Positions 1 through 22,766 of a stretch of DNA of 64,000 nt are shown piece by piece. Below the pieces are notes generated by a model. The model had not been told where the DNA came from. It ran no database searches and worked only from the letters and a program-made list of their open reading frames with translations. Position 1 is the first letter of the stretch. Every line of letters begins with the position of its first letter. Origin of the DNA: Perca fluviatilis (Eukaryota > Chordata > Actinopteri > Perciformes > Percidae); contig NC_053112.1 of the NCBI RefSeq assembly GCF_010015445.1, positions 3,062,219 to 3,126,218 on the forward strand. The letters run 5' to 3'. The position numbers and the translations under genes are program-made.

Positions 1-497
1 GATCGTTGGTCTGATTGGTTGAAGGACTATCCAATGCACCCAGAGGCATTTGAGCGGCGTCCGTTGGTGACGCCCCCTTTGGAAATGAACTGTCAATGAA
101 CCTTTCCCAGACCCACTCTCAGTTACAACTGAGAAGGGTCTGGTGTCAACCAGGCTACCGGTAGCTAGCTCAGCGTGCTAGATGCTGACAACAATCCACG
201 GAGCGTCCGGGCTGGCTAGGTCCTCCGGGATGTTATGAGCCGCCTGGAAGGCTCCTGTAACGGCTGTGTTGTATCGTAGTCCTTTATTGATTATTTCAGT
301 GTGGCTGTACTTGTATAAATATACACCGACAGGAGAGCTAGCAGCCGCTGCACAATCGCAAGCAGCCATCTTTGTTAACATTAGTGAATGTTTAGCGTTC
401 CAATGCGTGTTTTGAAGTGTTATTTTCTAAGTAATTTAAATACTCGATAATGTCAATTGACAATATTATCGTAGACGATATATATCGCCCACCCCTA
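1..497. mobile_element. hAT-type DNA transposon, right end (left end outside window)
   Basis: The segment ends in an AT-rich stretch followed by TATCGCCCACCCCTA, the inverted form of the TAGGGGTGGGCGATA terminus common to fish hAT elements. No transposase reading frame is seen, so it is a non-autonomous or truncated copy. The left terminus would lie before base 1, so the target duplication cannot be checked. Confidence 0.5.
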
Positions 498-1050
498 CTA
501 TAGGTATAATGTCTCTGTCTATTCCCCATCAATTCACAAGCACAAGATAGAAAGTATTTTGTACTTACATTTAATACCCCTGGAACTCACTGGAAGTTGA
601 TTGAAGATGGCATAGTTGGTAGTGTTGTTATAACCAGTCAACTGAACCAGCGATCTTTTCACAAAACTGACAAAACCTTGTCAAACTGTCAAAATCCATC
701 ATTACGTGCATGAGCTACTTTCTGACATTCTAACTTAAAGTGGCTGAATATCAAAATACATGATAGAAGCATTTTGTTAAACCACTTACAAGTGTTATGT
801 TGACAACACTATTGAAACAATTACTTTTTATTACAACTGTACATGAATAAAGAGGCCATTTGGCCCTGGACTAATAGGGTATTCTATTTGTCCATTCTAT
901 TGGCTAAATTCTATTTTGAAGACCTGTGCTGGCTGCATAAGTCTAATTTAAGGCTCTCACATATAAATAGTATGGGTATATTGTACATTTTCTGAATCAT
1001 CAGAGTGCCTTGAGTATTGAAGTTGTTGAGTTTTGTGTCCCTGGTGTTCT
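498..1050. other. AT-rich non-coding stretch, no gene seen
   Basis: No coding region, tandem array or recognisable transposon terminus is visible. It is presumably intronic sequence of sos1 upstream of the first exon in the window, since sos1 enters from the left. Confidence 0.5.
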
Positions 1051-1475
1051 GTCATGCCCCAGGGATAAAAGAAAGCACACAGTTTAGGCGGAAATTGGGA
1101 GAAAATGTGTGTTATTTCTGGTTTAAAGAAGTCATGTGACCTCTGTGATCAGACAGATTCAGTACTGGGCTTAAATGAAAGCCTAAAAGGTCCCCTTTCC
1201 AACGATACCAAGCATCATATTATAGAATATTGACAATATCCCTACCATGAGCCTAAACCAGATATACACCAGATTTCAAAAACTGAATTTATCTTAGGGG
1301 GTAAGTAACTTCATGAGCTGAAAAAAAGTGATTCGCTACCACCACTGCACTGCTATCGTGATTTTTCTAGTACTAGGGGTGTATACCTTGCCAAAAATCA
1401 CTATGAGCCTTTGTCCCCCCAGATGATACCGATGGCCCAAATTTGGGGCCCTGGCTCATGGACTAAAAGTGATTT
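1051..1475. other. Unclassified sequence abutting a truncated LINE
   Basis: The LINE reverse-transcriptase frame on the minus strand loses family similarity near 1475, and the adjoining bases read as unrelated non-coding sequence. It may be a separate interspersed repeat into which the LINE is broken, but no termini were recognised. Confidence 0.3.
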
Positions 1476-1941
1476 AGGTGTTTTGGTCTCAGGCATAGGC
1501 ACAATCACTGACTCCTTCCAGAGATGAGGGACCCGCTGTGATTGAAGGGACTTATTGAATATAAAGGCGAGTATGTCCGACAGTGGCTCTGCACAGCTTT
1601 TTAATAGGTGTCCACCAATATTGTCTGGACCAGGGCTCTTTCTTTTCTTCACCCCCCTAAGAATTCTGTGAACTCTGTCCTTATCAATAGTGATAGCCAC
1701 ATCTTGTTGTGCCCATGATTCCCTGTACGTGGACAATTCCTTGGTGAAATTATAAATATTAAAGCGATTCTAAAAAATATTCAATTAATCTGCAAGCTCA
1801 GAATCTGTCTTGCCATCAAAGGAGAGATTTTTTTTATGATTGGATTGTAAGCCCATCATTGACTTCATACCGTCCCATGCAGGGCGTGACTTTCCACTAC
1901 TCAACTTTGTAAACTAAACTTATATTTAAGTTTAGCTAATT
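1476..1941 (-). pseudogene. LINE reverse transcriptase, N-terminal part
   Basis: Read on the minus strand, it contains KKRKSPGPDNI followed by a region ending VPHLWKESVIVPMP, the conserved first block of non-LTR reverse transcriptases. Upstream in the same frame is SGKSRPAWDGMKSMMG, interrupted further on by stop codons. It ends before the YxDD catalytic motif. It continues the fragment at 2589-3100 once the intervening element is removed. Confidence 0.7.
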
Positions 1942-2129
1942 CAACACATTCTCACACCCAACTCATAAAATAAGGACGTTCGGTCAGGAGCCTTTCTCCT
2001 TCTTATTTGACGTTAAAAGTCTCCTTTAGCGTCTCATGTAAACGTGCTTGGTCGCCACTATTGCCGTCCCTTTTTCGTCCCTTTTGACGCGCTTGGTCGG
2101 GACGGGTGAAGCGCGACAATAATGGAATC

Positions 2130-2345
2130 GCGGAGGTTGGGTTTAGGAGAAAAACAACGGGAAAGGACGCCTCAAAAGCTGGGAAACACACGCGCCGTAG
2201 GCGGAAACAAAAAAAAAAACAACGGGAAAGGACGCCTCAAAAGCCGGAAAGCACACGCCCGGAGACGGGGAGACAAAAGAAAAACAACGGGGAAAGGACG
2301 CCTCAAAAGCCGGGAAACGCACGCCGGAGACGGGGAGACAAAAGC
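2130..2345. repeat. Minisatellite of about 60 bp units inside the TIR transposon
   Basis: Three to four imperfect units contain the core GGGAAAGGACGCCTCAAAAG followed by a spacer ending near ACAAAAG. Open frames over it on both strands are a by-product of the repeat and are not considered genes. Confidence 0.8.
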
Positions 2346-2348
2346 CAC

Positions 2349-2408
2349 AAGCAGGACGCGAACCCGAGTCTCCTGAGTGAAAGTCCGGTGTTTTACCCAT
2401 CCGCCACC
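2349..2408 (-). other. tRNA-like segment with A- and B-box resemblance
   Basis: On the minus strand, TGGCGGATGGG (inverse of 2396-2406) resembles a Pol III A box and GGTTCGCGTCC (inverse of 2354-2364) closely matches a B box at normal spacing. Between them a 7-base loop CTTTCAC with partly paired flanks resembles a tRNA-Glu(UUC) anticodon arm. No good acceptor stem forms, so it is a tRNA-derived relic or SINE-like promoter and not a functional tRNA gene. Confidence 0.4.
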
Positions 2409-2588
2409 CCAACCACTGTCCTTACGCAGCAATTTCCCATTACATACCACTCGCTAAATCTCATCCAACTGCGGCTCTCCCCAGTACGTTACACAAATAC
2501 GCCGAAGGGTGCCTTTTTCGTCGCATCAGACGCTGAAGGACACTGCCCAAACGTACTTATTTTACGAGTTCGGAATGAGAACGGGTTG

Positions 2589-3100
2589 GCTAATTTGAGC
2601 TCCCTCTTTACTTGCTTCTGCAGGTCATTATAGACTATGGCATCCCCTTACTTAAAACTAATATTTCTCTGGTTAATGATACTTTAAACGGATTTGGTCA
2701 CCCATGGTTTATTATTAGGAAAAATAGAAATAGCCTTTTTGGGAATTATTTCATTTTCACAGAAACTTATATAAGCAGAAACAGTATCAACAAGTTCATC
2801 CAAGTTAGGACATGCTTCCTTGAATAAGTCCCAGTCTGTACATGAGTAACAGTCCAATAGCTCCTGTGTAGATTCTTCATACCAGACCGGAACCAAACGT
2901 CACTCAGGCTTTGTTCTCCTCAGGACAGTTTTGTAGACCGGAACCAAATAGACAACGTTAGTGAGCTCTACTAAATGACCTGTAGGCTCTTTTAACTGTA
3001 CCATAACAGAGGTCTAAACATTTCATATGTCTTGTAGGACATGTCTTGTGACATATTGGGAAAAGTTACTTAGCGACTTTCCAAGCCTACAGTGGTTAAA
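2589..3100 (-). pseudogene. LINE ORF2 linker fragment between endonuclease and RT
   Basis: The minus-strand translation includes DWDLFKEACPNLDELVDTV and IFPNNKPWVTKSV, typical of the segment between the endonuclease and RT of CR1/L2-like LINEs. Several in-frame stops are present. It joins the endonuclease piece across the hAT insertion and the RT piece across the other insertion. Confidence 0.65.
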
Positions 3101-3108
3101 GTTACCTA

Positions 3109-4066
3109 TAGGGCTGGGCGATATGGCCTAAAAATCCCCGATTTAAAAAAAAAAAAAAAAAATCCGATTTAAGATTTAAATTGATTTTTTTTCTCCCTCT
3201 ACTTAAAATCAATCTGCAGATGACAAAGAAAATGTTCAAAACAAGTTTTATTTTGACTCACACACACACACACATACATGGGGCATGTATACCATTATGT
3301 TTATTCATGCCAATTTTGTGGAAATATAAATTGGTTTGAGTGTTTTTCCTACCAGTTTTTTTTTTTTGGGGGTGGGGGGCTATATATTCAACAACAACAA
3401 AACGGATGTGTGAGATAAAGCTGTTTTCGCACATAGGCCTACAGGTAATTCACTTCTCATTCCTCGCTAAAAGGTCAAATCATTTTAACGTTACTGCGCA
3501 ACCTTGCCCCTATTTCCATCTGTTGCTGTGTAACATACGGTAACATCCTCTTGAATGTAGCATACCTGTAGCAAGCTCCTTCGTAGCGATAAAAACAAAC
3601 GTTGAAGTGGTGCTCCGTGCTGCAGAGCGGCGATTGCAAGTTGTTTAAGCCGCTACAGACCTCCGTCACAGCTCTGTTGTATCAACGGCATTTAGTAGAT
3701 GCGTTGAGCCGCAACAGAGTTCTTCAACACGCCTCTGGTGCCCCGCGTGGTGCTCCTTCACGCCAACTGTAGTTGGTTCAGTTATCCCAGAATAGGTGAC
3801 TGTCAGCCGGGGACAGTGCACCGCGAGCTGCCGGTCATTTCGGCGGAGATTACGGATAAGTAAGTAATGAAACGACTGGTTAAGAAAATAATTAATGTTA
3901 GTCCCTGTCGCTGCCATGTTGTTTGTGTCTCACAACAGATGATTTTATTCCTTTCTTGGGAACAAACTTCCCACTCTCACCGGTAGCCATGTTGTCACTT
4001 GCTGTTGCTGTTTCGACAACAAAAAATTTGAATTAATTCATTTAATTGATTTTTCGCCCAGGCCTA
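3109..4066. mobile_element. Non-autonomous hAT transposon inserted in LINE endonuclease
   Basis: The left end TAGGGCTGGGCGA and inverted right end TAGGCCTGGGCGA form the short terminal inverted repeats. The 8-bp sequence GTTACCTA is directly repeated at both flanks (3101-3108 and 4067-4074), the hallmark of hAT insertion. Its 958 bp contain a short CA tract and no transposase. The insertion interrupts the LINE endonuclease just after NLIIGN. Confidence 0.88.
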
Positions 4067-4888
4067 GTTACCTATTATAAGGTTTGGCACGTCAGGGGCA
4101 ATACTCTGCAGCCTTTGCACTGTTTGTACTATTACCCTTGATGCGATATCAGCGTTCGCTCTCGGATGGATGTATACAAGTGTGACAAATATTTGTGGAA
4201 ACTCTCTCGGTAAATAATAAGGATGGAGAGAGACCGACATGAGTTCGATGTCAGGGGCGCAGTTTCTCTGACCGCAACTGTATTGCACCAGGTCTTAGTG
4301 ACATACAAGCACAGACCACCACCGAGTGATTTTCCTGTTTCAAAAAGTATCAAGTCGCAACGGTACTCCAAAACCATCAATTTCTAAGTCGGGTTGTAGA
4401 TCCTGCTCCTTGAGCCACGTCTCAGTCAGTGCAATAAGGCAGGCATTCCTGTAGTCCGATACGAATCTGGCATTTGCTTGGAGTTCATCCACCTTGCTCC
4501 GGAGGGATTGTACATTGGCGAGGATTATTGAGGGGAGAGGGATCCTCCGGAGGCCCTCTCTTTTGAGCCTCTGGCGAACCCCGCCATGGCTGCCTCTTTT
4601 CCTCGCCTTTGTTGGCCTCGTCCCCTGGTCTCCCTTGGAAGGACCATGCCTGATGATCTCCGTCGGGAAGTTTCCAGCTGGGTCCACGATTCCCCCTCCA
4701 CCTGTATCCCGGAGTAGCAGTAGGAACTCCCGATTGTAACGGAGGTGGTAGTCCAAACAGAGAACCCGCGCAAAGTGACCAAAGAGCGTCAAAATGAGCA
4801 GAAAACCAGTCAGTCTGAGGTGACTCATTGTTTCCAAAATCACGTATGAGCCAAAATAACAATGAACTATGTTAGTAGTCACACACAA
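4067..4888 (-). pseudogene. LINE apurinic-endonuclease fragment
   Basis: The minus-strand frames contain LANVQSLRSKVDELQ, then ALTETWLKEQD (the ETW endonuclease motif), then GGGLCLYVTKTWC and PNLIIGN, where GDFN would be expected. At least two frame changes separate the blocks. The hAT element follows immediately after the last motif. Confidence 0.7.
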
Positions 4889-4960
4889 TCATTAGAAAAC
4901 AAACAAACATAACGCGCACAACTGCTGCTGCGTGTCGCCATAGAACAGCGCCACTCCTCT

Positions 4961-5100
4961 CTGTCTCTTCTGAGACAGTGCATTAAAACATCTCAAAAGA
5001 CAGACTTCAAGCAGGCTGTAAATGTGTTATTCTCCGTTCTGACCACTAGAGGGCATCCTCGGTCTCTTCTGAGACCGTGCATTAAAACATCTCAGCAGAC
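4961..5100. repeat. Two direct copies of a ~40 bp sequence about 97 bp apart
   Basis: The sequence around GTGCATTAAAACATCTC occurs twice with its preceding TCTCTTCTGAGAC, once near 4963 and once near 5059. It may be a small duplication or the edge of the LINE 5' region. No function is inferred. Confidence 0.6.
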
Positions 5101-5448
5101 TAAACCCAGACGACGTCTTCTCCCTTTTATTACCTCATATTCTTCATCAACGGTGAAACTGAGTATTCAGTCAGAGTATTAAAAATAAAGTATTAATTTT
5201 ACAAGAGAAACCCAACTATTACCACAGGATTATTGCAGTTTACAGGAGAATAAAAAACCTGCTTTTAAAAGAAGAAGCTTTTTAAAGATTACCTGGTCAC
5301 AGCCAAAATTAAACCACTATCAACCCCAAAACCAAGAGGTCAGGGGACATTTTTCAAACACCAGACCTGGTTGCACAATAAATATAACAAAAATGTGTTC
5401 AGAACAAAACATCATGGGAGTCAGCTGTCGGGAATTTTATAACGTCTA

Positions 5449-16918
<11,470 letters not shown>

Positions 16919-16940
<22 letters not shown>

Positions 16941-17615
16941 GCTGATTGGACAAGCTGGAGGGGGCCGGGCTCTGAGCTGATTGGACAGGCTGGAGGGGGC
17001 GGGCTCTGAGCTGATTGGACAGGCTGGAGGGGGCAAGGCTCTGAGCTGATTGTACAGGCTGGAGGGGCCGGGCTCTGAGCTGATTGTACAGGCTGGAGGG
17101 GGCGGGCTCTGAGCTGATTGGACAGGCTGGAGGGGGCTGGCTCTGAGCTGATTGGAGGGGCAAGGCTCTGAGCTGATTGGACAGGCTGAAGGGGGCAAGG
17201 CTCTGAGCTGATTGGAGGCGGCTGGAGGCCGGGCTCTGAGCTGTTTGGACAGGCTGGAGGGGCAAGGCTCTGAGCTGATTGGAGGGGCAAGGCTCTGAGG
17301 GTTTGTGTACAGGCTGGAGGGGGCCGGGCTCTGAGCTGATTGTACAGGCTGGAGGGGGCGGGCTCTGAGCTGATTGGACAGGCTGGAGGGGGCAAGGCTC
17401 TGAGCTGATTGGACAGGCTGGAGGAGGCCGGGCTCTGAGCTGATTGGACAGGCTGGAGGGGGCAAGGCTCTGAGCTGATTGGAGGGGGCAAGGCTCTGAG
17501 CTGATTGGACAGGCTGAAGGGGGCAAGGCTCTGAGCTGATTGGACAGGCTGGAGGAGGCCGGGCTCTGAGCTGATTGGACAGGCTGGAGGGGGCAAGGCT
17601 CTGAGCTGTTTGGAC
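16919..17615 (+). repeat. 35-bp minisatellite containing the sos1 stop-codon region
   Basis: Unit GCTGGAGGGGGCAAGGCTCT plus GAGCTGATTGGACAG, about 19 copies with indels. The first unit overlaps the last codons (GCGCTGGAGGAGGCAGGGCT CTGA in two parts), so each copy repeats a version of the terminal coding bases and TGA. It forms the start of the 3' UTR. Long minus-strand open frames across it are artefacts. Confidence 0.92.
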
Positions 17616-17739
17616 AACTGATTGGATCAGAACACACAGAAAAACTCTGATCCAGTCTGGACTGAGAAAACTAAAGATCATGTGCTCTTATTGTGAAAAC
17701 CCAACTGCTTGTTTCCTGCGGAGCGTTGGAGAACATTGG

Positions 17740-17800
17740 TGTGTGTGTGTGTGTGTGGGTGGGTGTGTGTGTGTGTGTGTGTGTGTGTCTGTGTGTGTTT
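17740..17800 (+). repeat. (GT)n microsatellite in sos1 3' UTR
   Basis: GT dinucleotides interrupted by GGGTGGG lie about 800 bp after the stop codon, upstream of the first polyadenylation signal. Confidence 0.9.
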
Positions 17801-17924
17801 GTCTGTCAGCGTGTCGGACCGCGCTGTGTGGAGCAGAGAGGATTGTGGGAACAGAACCAGAGAGGTACTGTGCTGGTTCTGTTGCTCTCTGATGTTCAAG
17901 GAGATAAATTCTTTAAAACAAGGG

Positions 17925-18005
17925 AATAAACGTGTTTGTAAACCGAGCTGGATGGACAACAAACAGCGCGCCACTGTCTTTATTTTATTATTTATCTGAA
18001 ATAAA
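17925..18005 (+). terminator. Candidate sos1 polyadenylation signals
   Basis: Canonical AATAAA hexamers occur at 17925-17930 and 18000-18005, about 1 kb after the stop codon and just before the sequence turns into transposon material. No cDNA evidence is available to choose between them. Confidence 0.55.
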
Positions 18006-19365
18006 ACTGTTTTATTCTTCAGATCTGTAATATGAAGAGTTCTGGGTTCTTCTTTTAAACTTGGCCTGCTACGCTGCTCCTGATTGGTCAGAGCGTTCAT
18101 TATCATCACTGTTGTTTAAGGGAAAATTTAAGCTTTAAGTGTTTGTTTTTTCATAATAAGAAAAAGGTTTATTGCCACAGTAGTTGTATTATAGTTATTC
18201 CAGACCCTCCTCCAAAGCTCTCTGAAGGAGGATCTGGCTACTCAGACATAGTATGCTGGGATGGACTTGATGCCGGCCGTGTAGAACGACCCGTCCTATA
18301 GACAGCTGCAAATATGGCTAGACCCCAAAAAAATTCTAACAAAAGATTTTTCAGTGGTCTACAGTAGTATCAGATGTACCTAAAAACATACTAAAAGTTT
18401 ACCAAAGTTTGACTTCAAGAAAGGCCCCATTTTCAAAATGGCGGCCGCCAGGTCCTTAAAAAGACCATTACTCCTTTGTATTCCTACTACACCATGAACA
18501 CTGGTACCTTATACATGTTTTGGCCATTTAATATTCTAATTACCATATTTGTATGATAAATAAGCACAATTTTATTTATATATATATATATATAAAATTG
18601 TAATTATAAAATTTCCCTTAAGTAATTGCATATTTCTCATATCATTTTGCCTAGTGTTGGTGGTTTCTGTCCATCAGCTCCCTTCTGATGAACCTCTACC
18701 ACATCAGAGCCATCTCTTAAGTTTTTACAGCAAATGTGGCAAGTTTCTTGGTTTACAACAATATGACTCATGTTCAAAGTTGGAGTGTACTTTTTCCTCA
18801 AGCTAATCCAACAATGTCATCCTCTCTTAATACACTCAAATTGTTGGCCTTTCTCATGTGTTAGAAATCTTTCTAATGTTCTTTTGACACCCCCATAAAA
18901 TGACACTGAGCATGTGTCTGAGAATAAGACATTTGTGCTGTAATATACACTACCAGTCAAAGGTTTTAGAACACCCAATCTTTTTAGTTTTTTTATTGAA
19001 ATTTGAGCAGTTCAAGTCCAATGAATAGCTTGAAATGGTCCAACGGTAAGTAGTTAACTGCTTGAGGTTAAAAAAATAAGTAAGGTCACTCAAAACTGAA
19101 AAATAATGTACATTTCAGAATTTTACAAAAAGGCCTTTTTCAGGGAACAAGAAATGGGTTAACAACGTAAAGCTGTTCTGGAGGTTGATCAAGCTTTGAA
19201 TGTTGGTGCTACCAATTCCCACAGGTGTTCACACTGGTCTGGGTTACTTACAACCCCCTCTGTTTGTTTGTATAAAAGTATTGTTGGAACACACTGTGGT
19301 ACCGTACCCTCGTGAGCATTATTTGAACAGTATTGTACTGCAGAAAGTAGTGTGTTGCTATAAAA

Positions 19366-20621
19366 ATGGTGGGAAAAAGAAAATTAACAATGGAAGAGAG
19401 ACAGACCATCATAACACTTGTGAATGTTGGTCTTTCCTACAGAGAAATTGCGAAGAAAGTCAAGGTGTCAGTGAGTACAGTATTCTTCACCATCAAAAGG
19501 CACTGGGGAAACTCTGACAGGAAGAGGTCTGGCAGACCCAAAGCCACATCAGAATCAGAAGACAAGTTTCTGAGAGTCAACAGCTTGAGTGATAGGCGGC
19601 TCACAGGACAACAGCTTCAAGCAAAGCTTAATAGTGGTCGTAATAAGCAGACATGGGGGACTCGAGTCACATGACTTGAAATTTTAGGACTTGAGACTTG
19701 CTTGATTAACATTCATAAAAGACTCGACTTGACTTTGACTTGATATTCATGACTTGAGACTTGACTTAGACTTGAGTCAAATGACTTGAAATGACTTGAT
19801 TTCCTGTTTAATAAATATATATTTTCCCCCTCTGATATTGAGGAGGAGTTAACTTTACGATTTGAGTGCTGTTGCATTTGCAGGAACCGTTGATATGACG
19901 ACGCGGCGCGCGGCGGCAGACCGTCAGTAAACAACACTGGCTATGGCGAGTAACTTAACGTCATGGATCCCTCTCATGGGCGCCGATACCGTGGGTGCTC
20001 GAGCTCCGGAGCACCCACGGAAAATACTGACCGCCCACGAGTGCCAGACTGCCAGTTCATTTTTACGTTAATCTAAAATTAAACACTGCAGTTGTGGAGC
20101 GTCTGTCATAGTGTGATTGGTTGTGTCGGTGGCATTGATTCTTAATTTCCCACGAAGCTGATCGCGGTTACGTGCCAGTTAAACTTTTCATCTCCGATCC
20201 TATCTGTATTTGTGAGAAGTGGCGCTGTCCTGAGTTGAAAGATAGCTTATAGGCTAGGCCTACTGTGCGCGTGTGAGCACCCACGGAGGAAAACATAAAT
20301 TGGCGCCTATCCCTCTGCACAGCAAATAATAAAGTTTGGCTATAAGGATTACACATATGACCAGGCAAAGAAAAAAAAAGAAACGGCAGTTTGCAAGGTC
20401 TGCAGTACTTATTTCCGACGTCGAATTTCATCAGACACTTCAAATCGGGAGAGATTCAGGTTCCAGTCCCCATATTCAGCTGAACCACTATTTGGACGTT
20501 TGTAATGGACAGAAGTCCCTTCAGTTTTTGGCCATGAATAAGCACACCCTCCCCTCTTTGTTCAAGGTGGCGGTAAGAGCGAATAAAACTAGGCACACAT
20601 AGGCCTACACACACAACACAA

Positions 20622-20660
<39 letters not shown>

Positions 20661-22075
20661 ACACACACATGCAGACGTAAGTATGTGAATAAAGCTAGGC
20701 ACACATACAACACACTGCACTCTCAAACACGCACACATTCACTCACAAATACACTGTCAAATATCAACATATACTTTCCATTCCATGTGATAAGCAAAGG
20801 TGGTGGTATTCAGCTATTCTCAAAGAATATGTTTTGTTCTTTAAGAGAAGGAAAGGTTAAAGGATGTGTTTCTGTCTCATAAAAGTGAGGCATGTTTGAA
20901 GAATATTATTTGACTTAGGAACCATTATACTTTAATTGTTTGAAGGAATTTCTTGATTTAATGTCATGTTTGAGGCATATTGCACAATATTGATTTATTG
21001 TTGGCCTAATTTCAGTTTTAGGCTGTGATTTTTTTTATCTGTGTTAATTTAAACTCTTCATGTATGTATGTGGACACAAAGTCTTTTGAGTAAAAAATGC
21101 AAATAAAACTCCAGCAGTTCATAACCACTGTCTTTAGCTTGTTTAAAAATGGAAACTTTTGTATGACTTGACTTGTGACTTGCTTGACCAAAGCTATGAC
21201 TTGACTTGACTTGCTTGATTGTCACAAAAAATGACTTGGACTTGCTTGAGACTTGAAGGTTAAGACTTGAGACTTGCTTGCGACTTGCACATGTGTGACT
21301 TACTCCCATCTCTGGTAATAAGCAAGTCTCAGTTTCACCTGTAAAGAGAAGACTTGGAGCTGCAGGTTTGATAGGTCGAGTTGCAGCAAGAAAGCCATTG
21401 CTAAGACGTCAGAATAATAAAAAGAGGCTTGACTGGGCCAAGAAACATCGTCAATGGACTACTGAAGACTGGAAGAAGGTGTTATGGACTGATGAATCAA
21501 AATTTGAAATCTTCGGTTCATCACGCAGGATTTTTGTACGGTGTCCAGTAGGCAAAAGGATGGTTCCTCAGTGTGTGACATCAACTGTCAAACATGGAGG
21601 AGGAAGCGTGATGGTCTGGGGCTGTTTTGCTGGATCCAGGGTCGGTGATTTGTACAGAGTGAAAGGCACCCTGAACCAAAACGGCTACCACAGCATTTTG
21701 CAGCGCCATGCAGTATCCTCTGGTATGCGCCTAGTTGGTCAGGGGTTCATCCTACAGCAAGATAATGACCCAAAACATAAGTCCAAGCTATGCCAGAACT
21801 ACCTTAGCAAAAAAGAACAAGATGGTAAGCTTAAAAACATGGAGTGGCCAGCACAGTCACCAGACTTAAACCCCATTGAGCTGGTTTGGGATGAACTGAA
21901 CAGAAAAGTGAAAGCAAAGCAACCTACAAGTGCCACATATTTATGGGAACTTCTGCAATAGAGTTGGGAAGAACTTTCCGAAGAATATTTGATTTCCATT
22001 GTAGAAAGAATGCCACAAGTGTGTTCAGCTGTTATATCTGCCAAAGGGGGCTACTTTGATGAGTCAAAAACTTAG
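19366..22075 (+). pseudogene. Tc1 transposase, interrupted
   Basis: The N-terminal helix-turn-helix part begins MVGKRKLTMEERQTI and contains GLSYREIAKKVKVSVSTVFF and SGRPKAT. The catalytic part resumes after the hAT with VAARKPLLRRQ and holds all three DDE blocks: [23 protein letters not shown] and [13 protein letters not shown]. An in-frame TAG at 21959-21961 replaces a glutamine codon seen in the sister copy. Together with the hAT insertion this makes the gene non-functional. Confidence 0.92.
19648..21314. mobile_element. hAT transposon with GACTTG subterminal repeats, inserted in Tc1
   Basis: Terminal repeats CAGACATGGG and (inverted) CAGAGATGGG are flanked by the 8-bp duplication GTAATAAG (19640-19647, 21315-21322), which restores the Tc1 frame RNKQVS when removed. 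Both subterminal regions are dense in GACTTG/ACTTGA motifs, probable transposase-binding repeats. Near 20390 a decayed frame reads AVCKVCSTYFRR, resembling a BED zinc finger of hAT transposases. A CT tract lies at about 20624-20654. Confidence 0.9.
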
Positions 22076-22766
22076 AATACATTTTGGTTAAATTGATTCC
22101 ATGATTTCTTTTTTAACTTAAATTTGTTCTATTCTTTAATTTGAGAGTACAATGAGACATTGAACTGCATGAATTTCAATTAAAACCTGGAAAAACTGGG
22201 GTGTTCTAAAACTTTTGACCGTAGTGTACATTTTTTTTTTTACCCACCACACGGAGGAGGGGTGTGGTGGTGGGGAGTAAAAGTAATTTAAGTTACTTTT
22301 GGGTGGGTAACACTTTTACATTGAATGTCAAGTCTGTGTTTTAGCAAAAAAGGGTATGTGTCCAAAAACCGCATACTGAATAGGAGTTACATGACATAGG
22401 TTAAATCGTTTACATCTCTGATTCACCCCAAAAAGATAAAACTACCGTTATCTCACAAAATGTATTCCATAAGTATGTCATCATGTCAGTGCAATTTAGA
22501 CAAGTCCAATGGATTCATAGACCCAGAAAACATGGGGTTAGACACCAAGATTACTTGGCTAAGTCAAATAATGAAGGAGTTAGGATATTTTGAGGGCTTC
22601 CTGCCCATCTTGGACGCCATCTTGAAAATTACACTTTTATAGTGGTCAAACTTTGGTAAACTTTTAGTATGTTATTAAGGACACCTAATACTACAAAAAA
22701 CAGCTGAGAAACCTTTTGTTAGAATTTTTTTAGGGTTAGGTGTTTTTTTTTCATATATGCAGCCGC

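Larger units (their letters stand above)
1942..2588. mobile_element. Non-autonomous TIR DNA transposon inserted in the LINE
   Basis: The two ends form imperfect inverted repeats of about 40 bp, starting CAACACATTCTCACACCC at the left and, inverted, CAACCCGTTCTCATTCCG at the right. The flanks carry the 7-bp direct repeat GCTAATT (1935-1941 and 2589-2595), consistent with a target duplication. It splits a LINE reading frame. There is no transposase; the interior holds a short tandem array and a tRNA-like segment. The superfamily is unassigned; a 7-8 bp duplication would fit hAT-like groups. Confidence 0.75.
1476..4920 (-). mobile_element. Degenerate LINE (Jockey superfamily, CR1/L2-like), broken by two DNA transposons
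   Basis: Minus-strand fragments line up as one non-LTR retrotransposon: apurinic endonuclease (4888-4067), linker (3100-2589) and the start of the reverse transcriptase (1941-1476). Two later insertions, 1942-2588 and 3109-4066, separate the pieces; removing them restores contiguous similarity across both breaks. In-frame stops occur in each piece and the RT is cut off before its catalytic motif, so the copy is dead. The subclade is inferred from sequence style only. Confidence 0.7.
18948..22226 (+). mobile_element. Tc1-like transposon (family A, copy 1), split by a hAT
   Basis: The left terminus CACTACCAGTCAAAGGTTTT and inverted right terminus CACTACGGTCAAAAGTTTTA are flanked by TA dinucleotides. 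Without the 1.67 kb hAT insertion and its target duplication, the length is about 1.6 kb, normal for Tc1. A second copy of the same family is at 58295-59919. Confidence 0.93.
18303..22765. mobile_element. TIR element (~150 bp inverted ends) carrying a Tc1 insertion
   Basis: The left part (18303-18445) and the inverse of 22607-22763 share AGCTGCA, AAAAAAATTCTAACAAAAG, ACATACTAAAAGTTTACCAA and AGTTTGAC in the same order. Without the Tc1 inside, the element is about 1.2 kb. No transposase is recognised in the remainder. Family unassigned. Confidence 0.7.

Noticed and set aside
178..381. Small minus-strand open frame at the window start
   Set aside because: Lies in hAT terminal sequence, no domain and no splice context.
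2349..2408. Functional tRNA-Glu gene
   Set aside because: The anticodon arm and B box look right, but no acceptor stem pairs and the segment is inside a transposon.
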